The notes beneath the pieces were generated by a model. It was not told the origin of the DNA. It did no database searches and saw only the letters and a program-made list of their open reading frames with translations. A DNA stretch of 20,997 nt, from NCBI GenBank assembly GCA_002343845.1, contig DDSQ01000056.1, positions 1 to 20,997 of the forward strand. The letters are read 5' to 3'. Source of the stretch: Planctomycetes bacterium UBA2386 (GTDB lineage Bacteria > Planctomycetota > UBA1135 > UBA2386). Made by a program: the position numbers and the translations under genes. Each line of letters opens with the position of its first letter. Position 1 is the first letter of the stretch. This document shows positions 7,019 through 16,454 of this stretch, piece by piece.

Positions 7019-8016
7019 GGCTTGCGCGCGATCATCCGGACCGAGTCGTAGCGCCGTTGCCGACCGCTCGACAGCGCGCTCACGAGCAAGCGCACCTGCG
7101 AGGTGACCGAAGGTCGTCGCGTCGCGGCGCCGACCGCAGGGTTGGCGGCGTAGAGCGCGTCCCAGACTTCCTGCTCGGCGGCGAGCCAGGCGAACTGGCG
7201 CGCGAAGCCGTCGAACTCGAAGTTCACGGCGCCGAGGCCGGCGAGCTGGGCGAGTCGCGCGAGGCTGGTTGGCGTGAAGAACCACAGATGGCGACCGGCA
7301 TCGGTGTGGAACCACGCGGCGCCCGACGTGGCGAAGCCCGCGCTAGCGTGGTTGGGCACCTCGACGACGAGCGCGCCGCCGGCGGCGAGCAGGCTCGCGG
7401 CATTGCGCAGCGCGCGTTGCGGATCGCGGCAGTGTTCCAGCGAGTGGCTCAGCAGCACGAGGTCGAACGCGCCGCGCGGGCAGTCCGCCGGCAGGTCCTC
7501 GGCCGTGCCCGCGAGCACGGGCCAGCCGCCGCGGCGCCCTGACTCGATCGCCACCGGGCTCGGGTCGACGCCGAGCACTTCGTGGCCGAGTGCCTGCACT
7601 CCGCGCAGCATCGCCCCGCCGCCGCAACCGAGATCACACATGCGTCGGCCCGGGCGGCCGCCGAGCTTGTCGTGGAGCAGTCCGGGCGTCAGTGGCACGC
7701 TGCGATCGAAGCAGCGGGCGATGCGCGCGAGCACCCGCGCCGACAGGCGCGGACGAGCCGCGGTCGCGCGCCCAGCGGCGGCGCGTTCGCCGTCGCCCAT
7801 GTAGGCGTCGTACGACGCGGTGTCGTAGAAGCGCTGGAGTTCGGCGTCGGTCGGCTCCGGATGGAGGCGGCCCAGCCCATCGCGTTCGGACCAGTACACG
7901 CCGAACGGGCGCGCACCGGCCGAGCCGCGCTGCGTCCAGACGTGCGGCAGGGGGTGGCGCAGTCGGAGTTCTTCGCCGCCCGCCAGTGGGGACGGAATCG
8001 TCGGAGCGAGCTGCAT
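7015..8016 (-). CDS. Class I SAM-dependent methyltransferase
   Basis: The product has 333 residues from ATG 8016. An open frame extends far upstream but is antisense to the divergent glycosyltransferase and is not coding-like. The N-terminal ~115 residues are family-variable ('RLHPEPTDAELQRFYDTASY'), matching the leader of SAM methyltransferases found in glycan clusters. Motif I is 'CDLGCGGGAMLRGV' (127-140), followed by an acidic ribose-binding residue at 'GVDPS' (149-153), motif 'FDLVLLSHSLEHCRDP' (184-199, motifs II/post II) and 'LLAAGGALVVEVPN' (209-222). The C-terminal part has 'WFFTPTSLARLAQLAGL'. This is a Methyltransf_23-like fold. It is translated together with the downstream acetyltransferase through an ATGA overlap, and the pair probably decorates a sugar or lipid-linked glycan. 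The substrate cannot be read from sequence. Confidence 0.88.
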   Translation of the reverse strand: MQLAPTIPSPLAGGEELRLRHPLPHVWTQRGSAGARPFGVYWSERDGLGRLHPEPTDAELQRFYDTASYDAYMGDGERAAAGRATAARPRLSARVLARIARCFDRSVPLTPGLLHDKLGGRPGRRMCDLGCGGGAMLRGVQALGHEVLGVDPSPVAIESGRRGGWPVLAGTAEDLPADCPRGAFDLVLLSHSLEHCRDPQRALRNAASLLAAGGALVVEVPNHASAGFATSGAAWFHTDAGRHLWFFTPTSLARLAQLAGLGAVNFEFDGFARQFAWLAAEQEVWDALYAANPAVGAATRRPSVTSQVRLLVSALSSGRQRRYDSVRMIARKP

Positions 8017-8106
8017 GCGGAGTCGCGGTGTCAGGAGCCTACCCCGCGGCCCGTGTGGTGCGAACGCTTGCCAATCCGATGACGCACGCGAGGATTCGCC
8101 GCTGCC
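8017..8106. promoter_or_regulatory. Divergent intergenic region, methyltransferase / ArnT-like glycosyltransferase
   Basis: Ninety bases separate the two outward-facing starts, so promoters for both the - and + units must lie here or inside the genes. I see no convincing -35/-10 pair. A weak ttgcca element near 8069 has no good -10 partner, and neither start has a strong Shine-Dalgarno. Confidence 0.35.
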
Positions 8107-9591
8107 ATGGCCACGAACGACCCGCCGCCGATCGCATCCCCGCCCCGGTGGCGCGCGGCGTTGTGGCTGCTGCTCGTCGTGCACGCGGGCCTTGCGTGGT
8201 GGCTGTTCGGGTCGGGGCCGATCGGCGCGTCGTGGCGCGAGGCCGACACGCAGGCGATCGCGCGCAGCCTGGCGACCGAGGACTTCGACGTGCTGCGGCC
8301 CCGCGTCGACTGGCGCGGCAAGGGCGAGGGCTTCGTCGAGTGCGAGTTCCCGCTCTACCAGGCGCTCGTCGCGCTGGGGTTGCGTTCCGTCGGCGACGCC
8401 GAGTGGCCGGGGCGGCTGTTGTCCACGCTGGCGACGATCGCGTCCGCGCTGGCGTTCTTCGTGCTGTTGGAACGGCGCTGCGGCGGCCGGGCGGCGTGGC
8501 TCGGCACGCTGGTCTGGCTCGGTAGCGCGCAGGTCGTGTTCCTGGGCACGCGCGTGATGCCGGACATGGTGTCGACGGCGTTGGCTCTCGTCGGTCTCGC
8601 TGCGTTCGACGCGTGGATGCACTCCGGCCGGCGGCTCGCCTTCGCCATGTTCGCGGTCGCGACGCTGCTCGGCGTGATGGCCAAGCCGACCGCCGCCCAG
8701 GTCGTTCTGCTGCAGATGGCGTGGGCGGCGTTGCTGGCGCCGGCGCGACTGCGCCGCCCGGCGCCGTGGGTCGTGTGGGGCGTGGTCGCCGTCGCGGTCG
8801 CCGCCTGGACGCTGCACGCGCGAGGGCTCGGTCTGGCAACCGGACTGACGTTCGGCGTCACCTTCGGCGACACCAAGCTGCCTGGCTTCGAGCACCTGCT
8901 GCGACCGAGTGTCTGGCGCAGCCTCATGGGGGCGACCCTCGAGTACGGCGCGTCGTGGTTCGGAGTGCTGGCGGTTCTCGTGCTCGTGGTTCGTCGTCGG
9001 CTCGACCGCGCAGACCTGGCGCTGCTGGTCGTCGTCGCGGCCGGCCTCGTCGGTTCGCTGCGCTACAGCCACGACGTGCGGCTCGGACCGCAGTACCACA
9101 TCTGGTCCGCCATCGCTGGCGCGTGGCTCGTCGCTCGCGCCTGGCCGACCAACGTCGCGCGCGGGGCGTGGTGGGCCGCGGTGCTCGTGGTGATGGCGCA
9201 CGCGGGCTGGCAGTTCGCCCACGAACACGAAGTGCGGGCCGCGAATGCGAACGCGCCGCACCTGGTGACGGCCGCCACGTTGCAGCGGCTCTCCGCCCCC
9301 GGCGACCTGGTCGTGGTCCACGGTCCCAAGCCGGCCTTCGACGATTTCTGGCGCCGGCCGAACAACTACGAGGAGCCCGTGCTGCTCTATCTGAGCCGTC
9401 GGAAAGGGTGGGTGCTGCCGGTCGATCGCGCCGATGCCAACGAGCTTCGACGGCTGGTTGGCGAAGGTGCGGGCTGGTACGTCGACCCGGTGTCCGGCGC
9501 GAAGTCGCCCGACGTGAAGCAGTGGCTCGACGAGCACGGCGAGATGGTGCATTCGGACGAGCGGGCTACGATTCACCGTCTGCGCCGGTGA
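8107..9591 (+). CDS. ArnT/PMT-like (GT39/GT83 type) membrane glycosyltransferase
   Basis: The product has 494 residues from ATG 8107. One hydrophobic segment (18-36) is followed by a loop with 'SWREADTQAIARSLA' (42-56), carrying the acidic residues (Glu45, Asp47) expected in the first periplasmic loop of GT-C enzymes. About eight more hydrophobic segments run to residue ~380. 'GLRSVGDAEWPGRLLSTL' matches the second conserved loop of the PMT_2/dolichyl-phosphate-mannose transferase superfamily. The last ~110 residues are soluble and end in 'ERATIHRLRR'. The family moves a sugar from a polyprenyl-phosphate donor to a lipid or protein outside the membrane. The acceptor here is unknown. It heads the + strand run toward the GT4 gene (55-bp gap). 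Confidence 0.85.
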   Translation: MATNDPPPIASPPRWRAALWLLLVVHAGLAWWLFGSGPIGASWREADTQAIARSLATEDFDVLRPRVDWRGKGEGFVECEFPLYQALVALGLRSVGDAEWPGRLLSTLATIASALAFFVLLERRCGGRAAWLGTLVWLGSAQVVFLGTRVMPDMVSTALALVGLAAFDAWMHSGRRLAFAMFAVATLLGVMAKPTAAQVVLLQMAWAALLAPARLRRPAPWVVWGVVAVAVAAWTLHARGLGLATGLTFGVTFGDTKLPGFEHLLRPSVWRSLMGATLEYGASWFGVLAVLVLVVRRRLDRADLALLVVVAAGLVGSLRYSHDVRLGPQYHIWSAIAGAWLVARAWPTNVARGAWWAAVLVVMAHAGWQFAHEHEVRAANANAPHLVTAATLQRLSAPGDLVVVHGPKPAFDDFWRRPNNYEEPVLLYLSRRKGWVLPVDRADANELRRLVGEGAGWYVDPVSGAKSPDVKQWLDEHGEMVHSDERATIHRLRR

Positions 9592-9602
9592 GCCCGGCGG
9601 AA

Positions 9603-9630
9603 CGAACGCCAGCGTGTGCTGCGGTGTTCG
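9603..9630 (+). repeat. Inverted repeat between the two + strand glycosyltransferase genes
   Basis: cgaacgcc (9603-9610) and ggtgttcg (9623-9630) pair over 8 bp with one G-U and a 12-nt loop. It starts 12 bp past the ArnT-like stop and ends 16 bp before the GT4 ATG, so it may be a weak terminator, an RNA-processing site or chance. It also swallows the alternative GTG start at 9614. Confidence 0.3.
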
Positions 9631-9646
9631 TCACGGACGGCAGCGA

Positions 9647-10843
9647 ATGACCTCGACCGAGCAACAGTCCGCAGCGCGCGCGCGCCCGGTGCCCCGATCG
9701 TGGCGTCTGCATGCCGTCTATCCGCAGGTCTGCGAACCGATCGGCATCGCCAGCATCCCGCTCGAGCTGCTCGACGCCGTCGAGCGCAGCGCCGAGTTGC
9801 GTTCGCGGTTCGAGGTCTGCAATTGGGTCGCCGCGGCGCGCCCGCCGTATCGCCGCAGCAACCAGCGCGGCTGCTCGCACGCGTTGGTCGCCAAGATCGC
9901 CTACCGGCTGACCGGCGGCGCCGACTTCCTGCGCCGCCGCACGGTGAAGCGCCTGCTGGCCGCCTGCCGCCCCGGCGACCTCGTGATGCCGTATCCGGGC
10001 GTGTTGGCGCCCGAAGTCGACGAGCTGCGTGGGCGCGGCGCCGTGATCGTCCACGACCCGGTCAACACCGCCCACCCGCACGGTTGGCATTCCTTGCAGC
10101 GCGCCTACGCCGCCGCCGGCATCCCGCTGCATCGCGGCCCCGACGAAGCGGCGATCGCCGACGAACGTCGGCGTTTCCGGCCGGAGGACTTCGCGTTCGC
10201 CTGCAGCCCGCACGTGCAGGCGAGCCACCTGGCGTTGGGTCTCGATCCCAGTCGCGTGATCGCCACCAGCCTCGGCTGGAACCCGCGGACGTTCCAGGTG
10301 CAGCGCACGCGTGCTGCCGAGCCGCGGTTCCTGTTCGTCGGCCATGGCTCCGTGCGCAAGGGGCTGCCGGTGCTGCTCGCCGCGTGGGCGCAGGCGGCGG
10401 TGCGGGGCAAGCTCGTGCTCGTCGGCGGCATCGACGACGAAGTGCGCCGCCACTGCGCGTCGCTGCTGGCGCGCGATGACGTCGAAGTGCTCGCGCACAC
10501 CCGCGACCTCGCGGCGGTCTACGGGGCCGCCGACGTGTTCGTGCTGCCGAGCTTCGAGGAAGGCAGTCCGCTGGTCAGCTACCTGGCGCTGGCCGCCGGT
10601 TTGCCGAGCCTGCTCGGCCCCGCGGCGGCCGGTCAGGTCGTTCGTTCTGGCGTCGAAGGGGTCGTCGTGGAGCCCGACGACCAACCGGCCCTCGTGGACG
10701 GCTTGCGACGGCTCGCCACCGACGGCTCCCTGCGCGAACGCATGGGTGCTCTCGCGGCGGAGCGCGCCGCCGAGTTCACGTGGGATCGTGTCGCCGAGCG
10801 CCGCTTCACTGCGCTCGACCGGGTGCTGCGCGCGTCCTTGTGA
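9647..10843 (+). CDS. Family 4 (GT-B) glycosyltransferase
   Basis: The product has 398 residues from ATG 9647. A GTG at 9614 adds eleven residues that look non-coding and sits inside an inverted repeat. The N-terminal half (20-215) is the variable acceptor domain, with 'DLVMPYPGVLAP' and a likely domain-boundary strand. The C-terminal Rossmann domain has 'PRFLFVGHGSVRKGLPVLL' (226-244), the phosphate-binding and lysine segment, then 'DLAAVYGAADVFVLPSFEEGSP' near 287-308. This holds the Glu-rich ExxxxxxxE-type donor site ('SFEEGSPLVSYLALAAGLP'). The family transfers a sugar from a nucleotide donor with retention, usually on the cytoplasmic face. Together with the flanking ArnT-like enzyme it suggests surface-glycan or glycolipid assembly. 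The stop overlaps a possible GTG start of the helicase gene. Confidence 0.88.
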   Translation: MTSTEQQSAARARPVPRSWRLHAVYPQVCEPIGIASIPLELLDAVERSAELRSRFEVCNWVAAARPPYRRSNQRGCSHALVAKIAYRLTGGADFLRRRTVKRLLAACRPGDLVMPYPGVLAPEVDELRGRGAVIVHDPVNTAHPHGWHSLQRAYAAAGIPLHRGPDEAAIADERRRFRPEDFAFACSPHVQASHLALGLDPSRVIATSLGWNPRTFQVQRTRAAEPRFLFVGHGSVRKGLPVLLAAWAQAAVRGKLVLVGGIDDEVRRHCASLLARDDVEVLAHTRDLAAVYGAADVFVLPSFEEGSPLVSYLALAAGLPSLLGPAAAGQVVRSGVEGVVVEPDDQPALVDGLRRLATDGSLRERMGALAAERAAEFTWDRVAERRFTALDRVLRASL

Positions 10844-10860
10844 ACGGGCCGGCGGTGGCC

Positions 10861-12639
10861 ATGATCGCCGCCGTGCAGTTGACCCTCGAGCAACGGCTGC
10901 TGCGCTTCCTCGCGCGCGAGGAGAGCTCCGAACAGCGCGCCCACCGCGAACTGCGGGCGCAGCCGATTGACCTGCGCGTGCTCGATGGCGAGTGCATCCA
11001 GGGCGCCGTGTTCCGCGGCGAACGCGACGGGGCGTGGTGGTTCTCGGTGGCCGACAATGGCTCGAAGTTCCGCGCCGGCGACACGCTGGTCGCCGGCGAC
11101 GGCGTCGACCTCGAGGCAGGCGTGTCGATGATCTACGGCCGCTACGACGCGCGGCGCGGGTTGCTGGTCTGTGAGCCCGATGCGCTGGCCCGTGATGCGG
11201 ACGCCGGACTGACGCCCGGGCAAGCCTACGTCGTCGATCGCAGGCCGCTCGGCTTGCAGGGGCGGCTGCGCGACGCCGTGCGCGCGGCGTTCGCGACGCC
11301 GGCGATCGCGGCCGTGCTGCGCGGCGAACACACCCCGCGGCGCGACGAGGGGCGACACGAGCGCGCGCTCGCGCGGCTCGCAGCGTCGGGGCTCGATCCG
11401 GCGCAGGTCCGCGCTGGCGCCGCTGCGATCGCCACCGAGAGCCTGGCGTTGGTCCAGGGTCCCCCGGGCACCGGCAAGACCCGCCTGCTGGCGGCCGTCG
11501 TGGGGGCGCTGGGCGCCAGCGGCTGTCGCATCGCGTTGTGCGCGTTCACGCACCGCGCCGTCGGCAATGCGCTGGCCGCGATCCGGCGCGAGGCGCCTGC
11601 ACTGCCTGCGTTCAAGCTCGCGTCGCAGTCGACCGAGGACCACGCCGAACTGCGCGCCGCCGGCGTGCAGATCGTCGATGCGCGGGGCGCACGGCTGCCC
11701 GAGAAGGGCGTGGTCGTCGCCGGAACGTGCTACCAGCTGGCGAAGTTGGCGGACCGCGAGCAGTTCCACTACACGGTGTTCGACGAGGCGGGGCAGCTGC
11801 CGATCCCGCACGCGCTGCCGGGCATGCTGCGCAGCCGCCGCTGGCTGTTCTTCGGCGACCATTGGCAATTGCCCCCGGTCGTGGCCACGGCCGGCGCCGA
11901 TCGTCAGGTCGCGGTGTCGATCTTCGAGCTGCTGCACGATCGGTACGGCTCGCATCTGCTCGACACGACGTACCGCATGAACGACGGCGTCTGTCGCGTC
12001 GTCAGCGACACGTTCTACGGCGGCCGCCTGCATCCGGCGCGTGATGCCGGCGCGCGGCGTCTGCCGTTCGTTCCTGGCGGCGCGTTCGACGAAGTGCTCG
12101 ACCCGGAACTCGGCTCGGTGTGGTTGCGCATCGACCACCGGCAGCCGGGATCCCGTTCGCCGGAGGAGGCGAACGCCGCCGCCGACGTCGTCGACGAACT
12201 GGTGCGCCGGCACGGCGTCCCGCCGGCGGAGATCGCGGTGATCGCGCCGTTCCGCGCGCAAGCGAGGCTGCTGCGCTCGGCGATCGACCACAAGGGCGTG
12301 CCGGGCCACGAAGCGCTGGTCGTCGACACCGTCGAACGCATCCAAGGGCAGGAACGCGAGGTCGTCGTGGTGTCGTTGACGGCCGGCGATCCCGTCGAGT
12401 CGAAGGCGCGCGGCGCGTTCCACCTGTCGGTCCATCGCCTCAACGTCGCGTTGTCGCGGGCCCGCACCAAGGCGGTGCTGATCGCGTCGGCCTTCGCGTT
12501 CCGCGCGCTGCCGCACGATGCCGACGGTCTGCGCATGGCGTCGCGCTGCAAGGAACTGCGCGACCGCATGGCGTGCGTGGACCTGACGCGCCTCTACGTC
12601 GCTCCCGGCGTGCCGGGCCCCACCGTTCCTTCGTCATGA
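10861..12639 (+). CDS. Superfamily 1 (UPF1/DNA2/IGHMBP2-like) helicase
   Basis: The product has 592 residues from ATG 10861. An alternative GTG at 10840 overlaps the GT4 stop as GTGA and would add seven residues; neither has a clear Shine-Dalgarno. The N-terminal ~190 residues contain a small beta-rich segment ('GAWWFSVADNGSKFRAGDTL', 57-76) comparable with the OB/stalk region of this family. Helicase motifs are Walker A 'GPPGTGKT' (200-207), Ia 'CAFTHRAVGN' (227-236), Walker B 'FDEAGQ' (307-312), III 'FGDHWQLPPV' (331-340), IV 'LDTTYRMND' (367-375), V 'VDTVERIQGQE' (488-498) and VI 'LNVALSRARTKAVL' (527-540). This pattern fits a 5'-3' SF1B enzyme that unwinds DNA or RNA-DNA hybrids. It is complete. 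Why it sits inside a glycosyltransferase run is unclear; proximity alone may explain it. It overlaps the next gene by ATGA. Confidence 0.9.
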   Translation: MIAAVQLTLEQRLLRFLAREESSEQRAHRELRAQPIDLRVLDGECIQGAVFRGERDGAWWFSVADNGSKFRAGDTLVAGDGVDLEAGVSMIYGRYDARRGLLVCEPDALARDADAGLTPGQAYVVDRRPLGLQGRLRDAVRAAFATPAIAAVLRGEHTPRRDEGRHERALARLAASGLDPAQVRAGAAAIATESLALVQGPPGTGKTRLLAAVVGALGASGCRIALCAFTHRAVGNALAAIRREAPALPAFKLASQSTEDHAELRAAGVQIVDARGARLPEKGVVVAGTCYQLAKLADREQFHYTVFDEAGQLPIPHALPGMLRSRRWLFFGDHWQLPPVVATAGADRQVAVSIFELLHDRYGSHLLDTTYRMNDGVCRVVSDTFYGGRLHPARDAGARRLPFVPGGAFDEVLDPELGSVWLRIDHRQPGSRSPEEANAAADVVDELVRRHGVPPAEIAVIAPFRAQARLLRSAIDHKGVPGHEALVVDTVERIQGQEREVVVVSLTAGDPVESKARGAFHLSVHRLNVALSRARTKAVLIASAFAFRALPHDADGLRMASRCKELRDRMACVDLTRLYVAPGVPGPTVPSS

Positions 12640-12899
12640 TCGATCCCGCGTCGCCCTCGTTCTCCCTCGCCGCCGAAATCGCCGGTTGGTACGGCACCGC
12701 GGCCATCCTCGGGGCCTACGCGCTGTCGAGCTTCGGCGTGCTGCAGCCGCGCGATCGCAGCTACCAACTGCTCAACCTCACCGGGGCGCTCGGCGTGGCC
12801 TGGGTGTGTTGGCGCAACGCGACGTGGCAGGCGTTCTGGCTCGAGGCCGTCTGGGCGGCGATCGCCCTGGTTGCACTGGCGCGAAGGCCGGCGCGCTGA
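12636..12899 (+). CDS. CBU_0592-type small membrane protein
   Basis: The product has 87 residues. The ATG at 12636 overlaps the helicase stop as ATGA. Three hydrophobic stretches (about 11-35, 45-58, 64-82) and the pattern 'WYGTAAILGAYALSSFGVL', then 'SYQLLNLTGALGVAW', then a Trp-rich final segment, match the CBU_0592 family of small membrane proteins, which have no known function. Length is typical for the family. It is the last gene of the rightward run and ends 13 bp from the convergent gene, within a shared hairpin. Confidence 0.8.
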   Translation: MIDPASPSFSLAAEIAGWYGTAAILGAYALSSFGVLQPRDRSYQLLNLTGALGVAWVCWRNATWQAFWLEAVWAAIALVALARRPAR

Positions 12900-12929
12900 C
12901 GACGAGCGACGATCAGTGTTCGCTCGTCG
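12900..12929. terminator. Perfect 10-bp hairpin spanning convergent stops
   Basis: cgacgagcga (12900-12909) and tcgctcgtcg (12920-12929) are perfect inverted repeats around a 10-nt loop. The + strand stop (12897-12899) directly precedes it and the - strand stop (12913-12915) lies in the loop. The placement suits a bidirectional terminator. No T-run flanks it on either strand. Confidence 0.6.
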
Positions 12930-13410
12930 GAGCCGGCGAGGCACGGTGCAGCACGAAGCGCCCGCGCAGCGTCGGACCGCCCGTCGGGACCGGAATCTGC
13001 CAGGTGCCGCTGAGAACGCTGCCCGTGGCGTCGAGCGTGCCGCGGTAGACGACGCGGTGGCCAGGCGCCTCGAAGGTCTTCGCCTTGCGGTCGCGAATGC
13101 GGATGCTCGTCGTGCTCTTGCCCTGGTACTGCTTCACGAACACGACCACGCGTTCGGTGACCTCGCCTTCGACGATCGAGCGCTCCGGCAGCGTCGACAG
13201 CACTTCGGCCTCACCTTCGGCCTCGGCGCCGCCGCCGTTGGCGGCTGGGAGCGCGAGCATCGTCTCGCGACTCGCGAGCACGGTATCGGCGTCGCGCATC
13301 TCGCCGACGAAGGACTGGCCGCGTTGCGCGACGCGCATCGTGATGCCGTGGCGACCCCCGTGTTGTTCGTAGTGCCCGGACCATGCGCCCGTGAGATCGA
13401 ACGTCGTCAT
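12913..13410 (-). CDS. Hypothetical protein, beta-rich
   Basis: The product has 165 residues from ATG 13410; an ATG at 13425 would add five residues. I do not recognise the family. It starts 'FDLTGAWSGHYEQHGGRHG' and continues with alternating beta-type segments ('ITMRVAQRGQSFVGEMRD', 'VVFVKQYQGKSTTSIRIRD', 'RVVYRGTLDATGSVLSGTW'), ending 'LRGRFVLHRASPAP'. The opening and closing W-x-G...G-x-W/GRF elements recall small beta-barrel or lipocalin-like domains that test for residual binding or 'signalling' ligands, but this is only a fold guess. There is no signal peptide, membrane segment or cysteine, so it is probably cytoplasmic. A hairpin at 13438-13462 separates it from the ligA unit, so it may have its own promoter in the 56-bp gap. 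Confidence 0.65.
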   Translation of the reverse strand: MTTFDLTGAWSGHYEQHGGRHGITMRVAQRGQSFVGEMRDADTVLASRETMLALPAANGGGAEAEGEAEVLSTLPERSIVEGEVTERVVVFVKQYQGKSTTSIRIRDRKAKTFEAPGHRVVYRGTLDATGSVLSGTWQIPVPTGGPTLRGRFVLHRASPAPTSEH

Positions 13411-13437
13411 CGTCGCGCGCAGCATCCTGGCGGCACG

Positions 13438-13462
13438 CGGCGGCGACAAGTCCCGGCCGCCG
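13438..13462 (-). terminator. Hairpin after the ligA-microprotein unit
   Basis: cggcggc (13438-13444) and gccgccg (13456-13462) form a perfect 7-bp all-G/C stem with an 11-nt loop. It starts 4 nt past the microprotein stop in the direction of transcription, which is where a 3'-end hairpin would be expected. No T-tract follows. Confidence 0.45.
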
Positions 13463-13466
13463 GGCG

Positions 13467-15637
<2,171 letters not shown>

Positions 15638-16366
15638 TCAGCGGATCGCGAACGGTCGCCGCAGCGACCCTGCCGTCGGCGCCTGGTTGCTCTCGTGGAA
15701 CACGTAGGTTGCCTTCGGGTCGCGGCAGGCGCGGGAGTAGCGCCGCGACGCCTGTTCGGTCAGGGCCTCGGTGACGTCCATGGCCGACGCGCCGGCGGCG
15801 ACCACAGCGTGCGCCAGTTCGTCGTCGGTCTGGTGCTGGCCGTTCGCCTGCAGCGACTGGATGTCTGCCGCGGTCCTGATCCCTTGCTCCACCAAGAGGT
15901 CCGCCAGCCGTTCGTCGAGTTGGCAGGGCGTCGCGTCGCTGTCGACGATGTAGCCGTTCTGCAGTCGGAAGGTGACGCGCGTGTCGTTGCTCATGACCTC
16001 GACGACGCCGCTCTTGCGCAGGCGGCCGAGGAACTGGAACACCGACAACAGCGGCATGGTGGTGGCGCTGCCCTCGAGTCGTTTGACGGCGGGGCGCGAC
16101 GTTGCCGGCGGTTGCGCGACCGTCGTGGCTGCGGCCGATTCGGCCTCTTTCCTGCCACGGGCCAGCAGGTCGTGGATCGCCTCGCCGAGGTCGCGCATGC
16201 CGTTCTCGATGCGCTCGAGTGAGCTGCGACTGCTCGCGAAGTCGATGTCGCGCATGGCGACCTGCTCGAGCGTCTGGGCGAGCGAGGCGGCGAGCGCCAC
16301 GAAGTCGTCGCAGTAGCCCTGGATCAGCGAGTTGGCGGCGGCAGCCGGGAAGCGGCTCGGTTGCAT
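15638..16366 (-). CDS. DUF4388 (PATAN-type) domain protein
   Basis: The product has 242 residues from ATG 16366, with no clear Shine-Dalgarno. Residues 15-75 are helical and may form a coiled coil ('ASLAQTLEQVAMRDIDFASS', 'SLERIENGMRDLGEAIHDLL'). An Ala/Pro linker with basic residues leads to a DUF4388 domain at about 103-228. Its hallmarks are 'MPLLSVFQFLGRLRKSGVVEV', 'RVTFRLQNGYIVDSDA' and 'RLADLLVEQGI' followed by 'DELAHAVVAAGAS' and 'DVTEALTEQASRR'. DUF4388/PATAN domains occur with receiver domains and type IV pilus or motility regulators and are thought to mediate protein interaction. No receiver domain is attached here. It lies between the SSB-tailed gene (88 bp upstream) and ligA on the same strand, but a role in DNA metabolism is only suggested by position. 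Confidence 0.8.
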   Translation of the reverse strand: MQPSRFPAAAANSLIQGYCDDFVALAASLAQTLEQVAMRDIDFASSRSSLERIENGMRDLGEAIHDLLARGRKEAESAAATTVAQPPATSRPAVKRLEGSATTMPLLSVFQFLGRLRKSGVVEVMSNDTRVTFRLQNGYIVDSDATPCQLDERLADLLVEQGIRTAADIQSLQANGQHQTDDELAHAVVAAGASAMDVTEALTEQASRRYSRACRDPKATYVFHESNQAPTAGSLRRPFAIR

Positions 16367-16454
16367 GGGATGGTTGATCGGCCATCACCGCCCTGCACCG
16401 TGAACCCGTCCGGCGTCGCTGCCGCGCGCCGTTCCTCGCCGTGGCATGGCGCCG

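Noticed and set aside
8017..9576. N-terminal extension of the methyltransferase frame on the - strand
   Set aside because: The extension is antisense to the ArnT-like gene and rich in Arg/Gln/His repeats; the family-like protein begins at ATG 8016.
10633..12516. A 627-codon - strand frame opposite the helicase
   Set aside because: No motif is visible, while the opposite strand has all SF1 helicase motifs in order.
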